From Cryptomeria japonica (taxonomy: Eukaryota; Streptophyta; Pinopsida; Cupressales; Cupressaceae), in NCBI RefSeq assembly GCF_030272615.1, contig NC_081405.1, positions 607,277,677 through 607,341,676 on the forward strand: a stretch of DNA of 64,000 bases. Reading direction: 5' to 3'. How positions within the stretch are numbered: the stretch's first letter is position 1; every line of letters starts with the position of its first letter. Both the position numbers and the translations under genes were made by a program. The notes beneath the pieces were generated by a model that searched no databases, was not told the origin of the DNA, and saw only the letters and a list, made by a program, of their open reading frames with translations. Below, piece by piece: positions 47,600 to 58,860 of the stretch.

Positions 47600-50500
47600 T
47601 TGGAGTAGGCATTACAATCCATTTGTCGCTACTTACAAAAACGCAAAATTTGTCTCACCGTACACTTAGGGTATGCACAATGAAACCATATTCTTCACAT
47701 AGTACCATTCCCTCTTTAGTTACTCCTGAGATGAATGAGATTTTTATTCAACCATTCAATTTATTAGAATTGGAAGAGGTTGTTTTTAGGATACATAAAG
47801 GTAAAGCTCATGATATTGATGAATTATCTATAGATTTTTTTCAAGAGTTTTTGAATATTTTTAAATTTGATCATTTCGAGGTTGTTTTGGAGTTGAATTA
47901 TAGTAAAAAAATGTTTCAATCCTTAAAATATAATAAACAAGATGGGGATGATCATTTGTATTACTTTAGATCCATTTCTCTTTGTAATGTGGTGTATATA
48001 ATTATTACAAAAATTGATTTTATAGAGAGGCTCAAGCTTATGCTTCCTTATATGATACGAAAGAGTAGGGGTGATTTATTGTTGGACGACAAATTTTGGA
48101 TGGGGTGGTGATTTCTACTAGATGCTATTCGTTCTATGGTTGTGTCTAAGTAAAAATCGATGTTCATTAAACTTGACATGGCTAAAGCTTATGACGGGGT
48201 TAAGAGGAAATTATTATAAAGAATTCTTCTAGCCTTTGAATCTAGCAATGAATGGGTGAGCTGGAAAATACATTTTGTTACTTCTTCTTTCTTAGTCATT
48301 ATCAAAAGTGATCCTTATAAGTTATTTAAGGCTTCCATGATTTTTCACCAAGGGGACCCTTTATCTCCCTATTTGTTTATTATTATGGTAGAGGGCTTTG
48401 GTAGAGTCATTAAGTCTTAAGTTTCCCAAGGTTTGATTCAAGGGTGGAATTTGGGTTGTGGGTTGCCAACACATTGCCGTTTGCAATTTGTGGATGATAT
48501 TGCTTTAATGAGGTATCTTGAATTTATAAAGAAGACATCTTCAAATAAACTTTGGATATTTATTTAGCTACTTCAAGAGAGAAAGTCAATGAGCATAAAA
48601 CTTCTATCTATTTTTTTAATACTCTCGAGCCTATTTAGTGAAGGATTGCCAATATTTTTTAATTTCAAATTGGATCCCTTCCTTTGGTTGATCCTGGTAT
48701 TCTTTTGGCAATAGGAAGGTAACTTAGAGGATACTAGTAGGAGTTGTTGGATAAACTGTGTAGGAGGGTTAATCACTAGACTCATCATTGGCCTTCTATG
48801 ATTGGCAAGGCGAATATTTTCTAGTCAGAGATCCATGATCTTCATATTTATATATGTTTTGTTTTAGGTGGCTCCTTCGTGTTTCATTAAGAAATTTAAT
48901 GTTCTTTCACATCAATTTCACTAGAGTGAGAATTTTCTTTCTTCTAATTGGAGATTAGTTAATTGGGATTCCATGTGTTGATCAAATAAATAAGGGGGAC
49001 TTGGTCTTTATTTAGTGATTTTGAATAGGCAACATTTTTCTACCAAATTATCTTGGCACTTGTGCACCAGTCAAAATCAAGTTTGGGATAGAATTCTTAC
49101 TCATAACTATTTAGGAGGGATGGATAGTTTTGAAGTCCCTCGCTATTGCATAGAGGGGAAGGGATCTACAATCTGACGTGCTCTGAAGACTATACAAAAA
49201 AAGAAACAAAGGCTTTTCCGGATCTATAATAAGAAATTAAAAGCTCTATTTTATTTTTTATTTTTGGGATGGTCACCCTCCAATCCTTTCCATGTATCCA
49301 CATTTTGAGTCCCTTTGTGATAGTTTTATTACAACTGGTTGGTGCAAGGTGTTTGACTATAATATTGTTCAATATTTAGGACATGTTATTATTTGCATGT
49401 GAAAATATTCCCATGAGTTGTGACCTGGAGGATCAAAGGAGTCTCAACAAGAGTTAGCTTGTATTGTTTTTGGTAGAAAGTGTATTTCTCTAGCAAGGAA
49501 GGAAATCCTAGTGTGGTGTTAGGATCCGATATGTAATTTCTCTATGGCTTTAGGGTATTTGGAGTTTGATAGGTAGGTGTTTAGGAGTAGTGTGGTTCCA
49601 TAGTAGAAACAAGTGTGAAACAAATTTTATTGACCTAAATACAATTTTTCATGTGATCAGTGGTTCAAAATAGATGTCTTACTTTGGATAATTTATGCAA
49701 GTGTGGCTTCTAGGAACCTTCTATTTGCATGTTCTATTGCAATAGTGAAGAATACGTTCCTCTTCTTCCAGTGCTCGTTCTCTAGAGAGATTTGGCATAT
49801 GTGGTGGGGAGTTTGTAATTAGGCTTGTTGGCATGCCTCTTCATTGCCTGAGTTTTTGGATTGGTGGGGTAAGCCCCAAGTCAAGACTCCTTTTCTTCAA
49901 ATAGCTTGGGCTCCTAGACCTATTTTCATTATTTGGCATATTTGATTAAAATGTAATCATCAATTTTTTTAGGATGTGAAATTTATTTCTCAATAACTAT
50001 GGTAGAAAATTGTACATATTCTTTAGAAAAATATTTTGGCAAAGCGTGATGTCTTTGGTTTGGCAGGTCCTAATGATGTAGATATTTTGAGAAGCTTTAA
50101 ATTCTCTAGTTAAAGTCTTGGTACTTCTCTTGGTGTAGGCTATCAACAAGTTAAAAGGAATAGATGTAGATAGTCTATGAAATTTTTTCTTTGGGTGGAT
50201 TATTGGCTTCCTCCTCAAGGAATTTTTAAGATAACATTGACAGGTCTTCTAAAGGGAACCCTATCCATACTAGTATTGGTGGCATTTGTCATAATAGTTT
50301 TAGTGTCGTTCAATTTTTCTTTTCCATGTATAATTTTTTTCATACGAATAACTACATGGAGGCTCTTGCCATTTCATATGCTATAGAGAGAAGTTGTGCT
50401 CTTGATTGGAAAAAGGATTATTTGTGAATCTAATTGACAAGTGATGGTGAATAGGTTGAATGATTAGTGGTTGGATAGTGTTAATTGACACTTAGCTATG

Positions 50501-50790
50501 GTGGTTCACTAGATTTTAAGATTGAGGACGTCTTTTGAGTCTATTACCTTTTCTCATATTCCTCAGGAGTGGAATAGAGTTGCAGACTGTTTGGCCAAAT
50601 GAGCTTCTGAGTGGATGCATGGTTGACATATTGTAGATAGGAGGAATTTTACTATAGATTTCTAAAAAATGTTGGAATATTTAATTGTTGATGATAGGAA
50701 TGTGTGACTCTTTGTTTTTGTTAGGCTGTTGAATTTTCTTGCTTTGCAATTCTCCTAAAATTTAATAAATTTTTATCCCATAAAAGAAGC
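47600..50790 (+). pseudogene. LINE ORF2 remnant: RT to RNase H
   Basis: The first open piece (47623-48111) holds the RT N-terminal region: GKAHDIDELSIDFFQEF, then SISLCNVVY. Downstream come KLDMAKAYDGV (48166-48200), QGDPLSPYLF (about 48349-48378) and the catalytic FVDD (48487-48498). At the 3' end (50380-50640) pieces of the C-terminal RNase H appear, including HIPQEWNRVADCLAK. Stops and frame changes are frequent, several of them TGG to TGA or TAG. The endonuclease is absent. The 3' UTR ends near 50790 (TTTTTATCCCATAAAAG). Confidence 0.8.
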
Positions 50791-50929
50791 TAAACACTAA
50801 TTTTCAATACAATTTTTTACAAATCAACGACAGTATAGGAATCTAAACACTATTTTTGAGTTTGTATAGGAATCAAATTTTCAGAGGTCAAATTTTTCGA
50901 GTGGCTTTGTAGGCCCCTGGTTCTATTTA

Positions 50930-51420
50930 TATTGTGCACATACAAGCTTATAGGGTTATAATCCCTGGTCTATATAACTGTAAGCTGCCTCTCTCGCCTT
51001 GCCTTTCGAAAGCATATGCAATCTCAGAATTTGAGGAATAAAGGAAATCACTTCATGAGGTTTCATATATCAAGGGCTATATTTTAGAAGGTATAATTAT
51101 TTATTGCTTGCTTAACTTAGATGTAATGAGTAAACGAAGAATTGATGTAATCTAAAGTCTATAAAAGAAGCATGTTGCCATCAATTTCTTTTGATACCTC
51201 AAATGTGAGGAGAGAAATTTGGTAATTTCATAGTTAGCTGTGGATTTTAAAACCTTATTTCTGTAGGGCATCCTATTAGGTTACGAGATTAAATGTTCGT
51301 TTTAAATTAAAATTTTTATTCAATAAGATGTTCTTCTAATTAATATTTTGTGTATCAAATTGAATATGACATTTATTGTGTGCATTGTAGAGATCAAGGA
51401 GAGTTGCTGGAGAAAATTGC
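50930..51420. repeat. Family R fragment, inverted
   Basis: Read on the minus strand it matches parts of copy 1 from 22150 to 23305, with an internal deletion. Landmarks on the plus strand are CCTGGTCTATATAACTG (50973) and GATACCTCAAATGTGAGGAG (about 51193). Confidence 0.65.
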
Positions 51421-52866
51421 ATTTAGTTTTATTTTTGTAAATTAAAATATTTATAAATTACGAATTTCTGTACAAATTTTTACATTAACATTTCAAAAGA
51501 CATTTTCTTATTCATAAAGAATAGGAGGTTCCTCTATTATAAAGATAATGTTTCTAACAATTATTACAAAAGATAGAAAAGTGTTAATTGGAAAAATAAT
51601 GTGTTTTATTAAATAAAATATTTTTCCTTTTACTATTGCTTTTAAGAGAATTCTATTATAAATCCTAGATTTGAATTTCGTCTTTTCTTTTTCTGTGTTA
51701 TTTGAGCTCAAAATTGATAGGAATAAATATTATTAACATGTCTAATTATATTATAAAATGACATCTAGGATGTCTTTGTAATTATCTTCATGTTATGGGA
51801 GTAACCAATAGATAACCAATTCTCATTTTAATCAAAGCGATGGGCGGGAGAGGACATGTGGAGAAGGGGAAGTCAGGGTTATGAACCTGCAAAGTGGGAG
51901 AATAGGTAGAGAAAAGACTGATGGAAGTGGATTCACTCTGAGAGGGGGGGGGTGAATCAGAGTGAAGTAAACTTAAACTTTAAATGCAGAAATTCAAACT
52001 TTATGACAGTCGTTAGACATTTAACACAATGTAGGGATTGAATGAACTTTAACTAAATATGATCTTTGAATGCAAGTGAAACTTTTAAACTAACATCCAG
52101 CTCATAACAACTTTCACGAATCACAACTTTGCAGAACTTTTTATAATGTGAAGCAATCATATGTGAATAACATAATAGATTGACACAATGCAGATTTTGT
52201 AATATTGAAATATGACATATTTGACCACATGAACAATGAACATATTTTGAACACATTTAAAGTATCAGAGCATTGATTTAAAGATCACATCAATAAGTAA
52301 CAAAATCAAAGACATGGGATATTACATAACACATATATTTCCTGAGTGGAAAAACCCTCATGGGGTATAAAAAACCACTCGAAATATGTCTCTTTATTTA
52401 ATCTCAAAACATCAATTGTTTACAATGTTGGAGTCCAACTCAACACCTAACTTCAATTGTCTACAATGGTGGATTCCAACTCAACATATTGACATCATAG
52501 TAATCAATAATTCAACCAACACTGTACACTCAAAAGGTCTTGTAATTGCAATGATTTGTGCAATCACAACATCTGAGTAGTATATAGTTAAAAGATATGC
52601 ATTACAATCCCTCAATTATGAATAAATTATATTTCAAAAACTTTCAAATATGTTAAACCATCTTTCTCAAAGAACTGTTGTTTTACAGGTTTTTTTCAAT
52701 CTCTTCAGATTTAACACTAATAAATTTTTGAAACTGCTCTATCTTCACTAAATCACCAACACAACAATGGCTGCAAGAGCAAAATTTATAGAATAATATC
52801 TGACAATAAAAAAAAATCTTGTTCAACCACACTACACATACCCAAGATAACTAGGGTTTTCATCAT

Positions 52867-55296
52867 TTGGAAAAAAAGGACCGTTACATGAATAACCAAC
52901 AATCCGAGTTTAGGATCATGGAATCGTTTGGTTTTGGTGAAAAAGTTATTCAACTCTGTTCTCAACTCATGGGAACTTCCTCCTCTGCTGTTATTGTCAA
53001 TGGCTCCTTGTCTAACTTCTTCAAAAGCTCCAGAGGTCTCAGACAAGGAGACTCCATCTCCCCCATTCTGTTTACTATTCTTGCCGAATGCCTGGGCAGA
53101 TTCATCCTTAAAAATGTGGAAGAAGACAATATTAAAGGCCTGAGACCTTCTTCCTCCAATGTCGTTTGCTCTCATGAACAATTTGTTGATGACTCCATCA
53201 CCATGGGGGAAGCCAACATCTTGGAAGCCAAAAACATGAAAATTATTCTGAATACCTATGAATCAGCCTCTGGTCAAAAAATCAACTGGGATAAAAGCTC
53301 TCTATTCTTCATCAACACCCCAGCCCAAAGGCAAATTATAATTGGTAGGATTCTTGGTTGTAACATTTCTGAGTTTCCTTCAACCTATTTGGGGCTTCCT
53401 CTCTGTCTCAAGCCTGAGGATTCCTTCTGGAATAAGTTAGTTGACAGACTTAGCTTGAAACTTGCTAGATGGAAAGGGGTTGTCCTTAGTCAGACTGGTA
53501 AAGTTACTCTGCTCAAAGCCACTCTCCAAAATCTTCCAGTGTATGCTCTTAGCTTGTTCAAAATCCCCTCTAAGTTTGCAGAAGCTATTGAAAGAATCCA
53601 AAAAAAGTTCCTCTGGTCGGTAGTGGAAGCAAAAAATAGAATCCCCCTTATAGCTTGGAATAACATTTGCACCCCTAAGGCCTTAGGTGGGTTGGGCTTA
53701 AGAAGTATTAGGTCCATGAATAAAGCTTTATTAGCCAAACAAATCTGGAGACTCAAAGGAGAGGAAAGAGAATGGAACTCTATTTGGAAAAACAAATACC
53801 TCTATATGCAACCCTTTGAGGAGGAATTCTTTGACAATTCTTTCTCTATTGATGGATCTGCGATTTGGAATGCAGTGCAATCTGCTAAAGGCTGGGCAGC
53901 TGCTGGCAGAACCTGGAACCTTGGGAATGGGAGGAAAATTAGATTTTGGGAAGATAGATGGATCCTGGATAAACCTCTTGAGGAAATCCCTATCATCAAA
54001 GATTAGAAAGACAACTTCAAATGAAGGTATGGAGAAATGGTTAGAGATTACTGGATCAACGGGAACTGGATTGACTTTAGCCAGCAGAGTCCGGATCTCA
54101 AGCTCCTTCAGATTGCTCTTTCTGCTAAAATCCCTACAGACAACAAAGAGGACATTTTAATATGGGGGAAAACTATGGATGGGAAATACTCTGTTTCCTC
54201 TGCTGTTGCCATTCATAATGTTTCGGAGGAAGCCACCCCCATCTGGGCCAAAGTTTGGAATAAGAATTTAGTTCCCAAAATCAACATCTTCTTTTGGATC
54301 TTCATCCAAAATAAAATTTTAACCCTGGATAATCTTCATAAAAGAGGTATCATTTTTCCTAACATGTGTACTCTTTGTTGCAAGGAAGAAGAGACAACTT
54401 GCCACATTCTCAATCAGTGCTCCTTTAGCCATGACATATGGAAAATCATCTTGACTAGGTGGAACTTGAGCTGGGTCTTCCCGAATTCTCTCAGTGATAC
54501 TTGGCTACAATGGCACTGTCCCAACTCTAATCCTAAAATTATGGAGACTTGGAAACTTACTTTGCCAATTGTCATCTAGAATATTTGGAAAGAACGAAAC
54601 AACAGGATTTTCAGAGATAAAAGGGCTACTCCTGAAGTAGTTGTTGACAAGATTTATAGGAGTATTTTCGAATGCCTCTATGGTACTGATCAGGGAACTG
54701 CTTCAAAAGAGGATTTCAAAGACAGATGGAACCTTTCCACCACCACTACTAGCAAGGAGAAAGGCAGAGAAGGCCTTATTTGGTGTTTCCCCCCACAGGG
54801 ATGGATTAAGGCCAACTTCGATGGGGCCTCTAAAGGAAATCTGGGTAAAGCTGGATATGGGGGCATAATCAAGAATTTTGTTGGAAGCTACCTTAAGGTG
54901 GTTGCTGGTCCTTTGGGAAATCAAACTAGCCATTTTGCCTAAGCCTCTGCTACCCTGCATACTTTAATCATAGCCAAAAATCTCAATCATGATAAAATTT
55001 GGCTTGAGGGGGACTCACTTAACATCATTAAGTGCTTAAAAGGGGAATTGGAGCCCTCTTGGTCCATTGAGAATATCATCATGAAAGCTAGAGAGATTAT
55101 CGCTAGTTTCAAAGAAATTATTATTCGACATGCCTACAAAGAGAAAAACAGTGTTGCCGACTGTTTAGCGAATGAAGGAGTTAACTCTGACATTCAAATG
55201 ATTTGGCACGAGGAGGACCTCAACTCAAACATTAAGGAGATCCTCAGAAAGGACCGTTATACGGAGAGAGAAGGACAATTAAATCATGACAAATAA
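52867..55296 (+). pseudogene. LINE ORF2 C-terminal two-thirds: RT, zf-RVT, RNase H
   Basis: One frame of 810 codons. It begins inside the RT (MESFGFGEKVIQ), then RQGDSISPILF (about 53041) and the catalytic FVDD (53182-53193, with V where A is usual). The thumb region includes TYLGLPL and LLKATLQNLPVYALSLFKIP. A zf-RVT cluster CTLCCKEEETTCHILNQC lies at 54367-54420. A plant-LINE-type RNase H starts at FDGAS (Asp 54820-54822), with EGDS and DCLAN further on. Stops: TAG 54004, TGA 54022, TAG 54577, TAA 54940. The last falls at the expected catalytic Glu of RNase H. The natural stop TAA is 55294-55296. Confidence 0.9.
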
Positions 55297-57013
55297 AAAG
55301 CACCACTCGCGCCATGCTGGAAAGGCCATCATTACCTGGCACCGCAGCAGATCTCCCACTATTTCCAAAAATTTGCCACACGATTTGTGGGTTATACAGG
55401 GCAATAATTTGAGTTGCAAAGGGAAAGAAATTCTTAATTTGCAGAGAAACAGAGTCGACACCTTGCATCCAAAAATGGGAGGAGATCTTAGACGCGAAGA
55501 ACCTGACAACATGTCGACCTAGAAAGCTATGCCTAAAGTCTGGGCAAAGCTGGAGAAGGGCCATCTCACCAGCTTCATAGAAAATCTTGAGGACTACGAC
55601 AAAGGTAGGGTCAACCTTGCTGTTTCCAAGATTTTTGAACACTGGTCTAATGGTTCTTTTAAGCTTGACGGAGTTAAATTTAAACTAGATGCTGGGCTTA
55701 TTTCTACTGTAACTGGTATACCCCACTCTGGGCTCAACTTCTTTTGAGACCTCAAGGTCTCCAACAATGCTGTGTCCCTGTTCCCGTGCAAAGAGAAAGA
55801 GCGGGCCAAAATTGGCAAGGCTACTGGGGGCTACTATGATGCCACTAACATCAAGAAGTTGTGGGGCTGGGTTCTGAATGCTATCATGGAGTATATTAAA
55901 GTTGAAGGCCACTACTCTAGGGCCCACACTTACCACTTCGTGCTCCTGAACCATTTCAGACATGACAAAAAAGTGTCTTTTCCCTACTACCTTTTTTGAT
56001 CCCTCGCCAGGTCCCTGAACAAGCACATGACGAACCCTTCTAGCCTGATTTTCCATTGTGGGCTCCTGCTGCTCATCTATGAGCATTGCAAAACCCTCGC
56101 TCTACAAAAAAATAAGCGGATTTCCACCTCCCCTGGTAAAAGGAGGATGGAAGAGGGAGATACCAGCAAAGAGAAGGCATCATCCAGGAAAAAAAGGAAA
56201 AGCTCCCCCGGGCTGGAAACTGAGGATATTGTCAAGGAAAGCAGTGGTATGGAGACAAATGACTCTAATGGAGAAGACAGTTGGAAGGAAGAGGAACTAG
56301 GCAACGAGGAAGAAAGCGGAGATTTCAAGCCTGGTCAAGAAAGCCCCATTCCTAGTGATCACCCTGGCAAGGACAATAGCAATTTGATGGAGGATATGAC
56401 TCCCAAGGATATTGAGGAAACATAAGTCAATTCTGAGAAGGAAACAAACAAATGCTCCAAGAAGAACTTGGCTGAGGAAGGGGATAGCAAGGATAAAGAC
56501 AGTGCTGGCAAGGGGCTTATCTTGGATAATCTCAAGAAGCTATCGGAGGCCAGAATGAATTATGATAGACAGACTTATGAAACCTTAAAAAACCTGGAGA
56601 AGCATGGGATAAACTCGGACAAAAAAAGGGAGGATGAAAACAAAGAGCATGTTAAATGGAAGTAGGAAATGGAGATCAAGGTAAAATCGCTAGAAGAGGG
56701 AAAAGAAGCGATGAAAAATCTGATGGGAATTATCCCAAGCATCCTTTCCGCTGTCACCAAAAACCTGGAAGACATTGCTAAGGTCTTTGACCACTCTCCT
56801 AAACCGGTTGTCAACCTTGACCTGGAGGAGGAGACCATCTAGACTAGAAGTGCTGGTGATGCTACCCCGGCGGCCGGAACTGCTAAGAGAACCAGGGCCA
56901 GTGTCAAGAAAGCTATGGCTGCCGCGGCCAAGCACCCCCCCAACCTCAAAGACAACATCAAAGAGCTGCAAGAAATAAGCAGCACCCTGGCTAAAGCCCT
57001 GGATAAAATCTGA
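55286..57013 (+). pseudogene. LINE downstream ORF (ORF3), unknown function
   Basis: A single frame of 575 codons from ATG 55286 to TGA 57011-57013. The ATG lies inside the last codons of ORF2 (ATGACAAATAA overlap). A second possible start is ATG 55529. From about residue 85, LTSFIENLEDYDKG...LDGVKFKLDAGLISTVTGIP resembles the N-terminal fold of plant 'putative transposon protein' domains (by eye). About residues 245-275 are hydrophobic, then a highly charged Lys/Glu linker (270-400), a coiled coil (about 400-510) and a basic Ala-rich tail with KRTRASVKKAMA. Stops at 55520, 55745, 55997, 56423, 56663 and 56840; no frameshift. A related C-terminal half lies at 28.4-29.5 kb. Its role is not known. 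RNA binding or particle assembly is a guess from composition. Confidence 0.72.
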
Positions 57014-57207
57014 TTCTTGGATGGCCTGCTAGCTTTCAGGGGCTTTTGCTGGCTTTTCTCGGTTTTATGCTGGTTTTTTTCCTTATGTTCTGTTTCTCTT
57101 TGTTTCTCGCTGCTTTGCTGTTTTAAGCTTGTAAAGGGTTTTGGGGTCCCTTCAAAACTTGCTTTTTCATTAATAAAAAACAATATGAGTTTAGAATCTG
57201 ATACGGG
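57014..57207 (+). other. LINE 3' UTR
   Basis: T-rich sequence followed by TTGTAAAGGGTTTTGGGGTC and CCTTCAAAAC, near-identical over about 35 bp to the 3' end of the 28.2-kb insertion, then an A-rich end. Confidence 0.7.
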
Positions 57208-57384
57208 CTAGGGTTTGTAAACTGTGGTTATCAAAATAAAACCACACATTATTCTTTTTCAATTGTAATATTCCCCTTTAATTTTCAAAAATAAGTAAGT
57301 TGAAAATGATGCTTTCTTTTTTAAAACTATAACTTCTTCGAAAATAAGTGTAGCCTTTCAATATTAGTTGAACACTAACCAACA

Positions 57385-58597
57385 ATAATCTTGCAGTAAC
57401 ATTTTCTAGTTCTTTTCCTTGTTCACATTTCCTTTTCAACTTGTAAATTCACCTTTGAATCAAAACATAAATAATGTAAAAATGTTACCTCAATCATGGT
57501 GGTTCAAACTGGAAAACAAATCCCATGAAAATCCTAGTTACCTCCGCTTTTAGCTCAAAACAAGTCCATAACAAATTCGCCATCCATCAAAGTCCAACAT
57601 ATTTGAAACCCACACTAATATTTTAGCTAGAACACATTGAGTCTGAACTTGTGTATGCATCATGGCATCTAGGGTTCGGGCATGCCTTTGAACCAAAAGA
57701 TAAAACATAGTTTGTCTGCCCTATTCCTTTCGAAAATTTTCAAAATACTTTGCAAAGTATAATAGTCATTTGAAATCTGGCTAAAGAAGACACAAAAACA
57801 TTTTAACTGCATAAAAATGCCACATCACCAAGTTCATGTGAGGTAGCTTTGTGTTGTAGAAAGGCCACAAAATGTTTACTTTGCATGAGATCCTAGGTTT
57901 CCTTTTTGCCCAATATAAAATAGTTTATCAAAACACATTATCACTTCAAGTTCGGCTATTAAACCATGTGAATGATTGATAAAAATGATGTGCCCAATCA
58001 AATAGTAAAATATGTATTCCAACTCAGAATTGTAGTTAACTGCCATGTGTTCAATGCTCCAAACTACCATATAAAGAGTGGAGTCCGCAAAGTATAACCA
58101 CAATGCCACAATTTAGTTTGTCAAGACATATATATATACAATGACACAATGTAAACCATTAGTGACAAAAGGATGAATTATTATATGTATATATGCTAAC
58201 GTTGGAAATATTAATTTGACTATTGAAGTCAAATGTGAATATGCTGAGTATTATTTCAAATTCAAAGCACCTAAATATTTAATCAATCAACTGTATATGC
58301 CTGAACGAAATCAACAAAGATCATGCTTAACTATCATAAGGATCAAAACAACATATATATCACCTGAAAGTATAATGAAACCTTGTGAATGAATATGCCT
58401 CCTGTCTGCACAGGAAGATGAGAGATTAGTACCACAAAACACGGATAAAAACGAGCATCAAAATACAAGTACTAAACAATATACTTAATAACAAAACTGA
58501 GTATTCGAAACAAATCACCATTCCAAGAAAATCACCAAGATGCCAAGCCAAACCATCTATTTTGACTTCAAGGAAAAATCATAAACAAGAAGTCAAC
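57385..58597. other. No gene recognised; possibly 3' LTR of minus-strand copia
   Basis: AT-rich sequence. Because it lies just beyond a PPT-like tract on the minus strand (58599-58614), the part up to 58598, which reads TGTTGACTTCTTG from that end, may be the start of a 3' LTR. Its other end was not found. Confidence 0.35.
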
Positions 58598-58598
58598 A

Positions 58599-58860
58599 AA
58601 CTCCCCCTTTGTCCTTGATGTAAAAAAATGAGCCATCTGAAACAATCACCAGACTGTGCTAGGATACAAGCTAATAAATCAGAATGAATATAATAAATTC
58701 TCTCCCTTTTTTGTCACAAGGACAAAGAGAAAGCTGAGAAATATCAAGAAACAAAAATGAACAATAGCAAATAGAACATGAAGAAACAAATGGGAACCAT
58801 GTAAATTAGTAGAAAGCTGCTAAGAGAGCTAAATAGCTCCCCCTCAACCTCAGACAAAGT
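58599..58860 (-). other. PPT-like tracts of a copia element
   Basis: On the minus strand, GGACAAAGGGGGAGTT (58614-58599) abuts TGTTGAC. Upstream are GTGACAAAAAAGGGAGAGAA (about 58720-58700) and TTGAGGGGGAGCTATTTAGC (about 58845). Such repeated 'GACAAAGGGGGAG' tracts mark the end of pol and the start of the 3' LTR in plant copia (Sirevirus-like) elements. Confidence 0.55.

Larger units (their letters stand above)
52860..57207 (+). mobile_element. Best-preserved LINE: partial RT, RNase H, then ORF3
   Basis: The 5' end is truncated inside the RT. ORF2 (52867-55296) and a downstream ORF (55286-57013) follow, then a T-rich 3' UTR and an A-rich end (ATTAATAAAAAACAA, about 57170). A possible 9-bp target duplication CTAGGGTTT flanks it (52851-52859 and 57208-57216). 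Both ORFs are interrupted only by stop codons; no frameshift is seen across 4.1 kb, so the copy is relatively young. The 3' end matches that of the 28.2-29.5 kb insertion. Confidence 0.82.
51919..57384 (-). mobile_element. Solo LTR, copia-like, split by the 52.86-57.2 kb LINE
   Basis: Read on the minus strand, an LTR starts TGTTGGTTAGTG at 57384, is interrupted by the LINE, resumes at 52859 and ends CCACTTCCATCA at 51919. The two pieces total about 1.1 kb, similar to the 1144- and 1181-bp LTRs at 3.7 and 26.1 kb. It also has their CACCCCCCCTCTCAG end motif (51938-51958) and the TGG-TTTTT / GGGTTTTTCCAC segment (52335-52380). Flanking 5-mers (AAGAC, ATAAT) do not match, so a target duplication is not confirmed. 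Confidence 0.6.
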
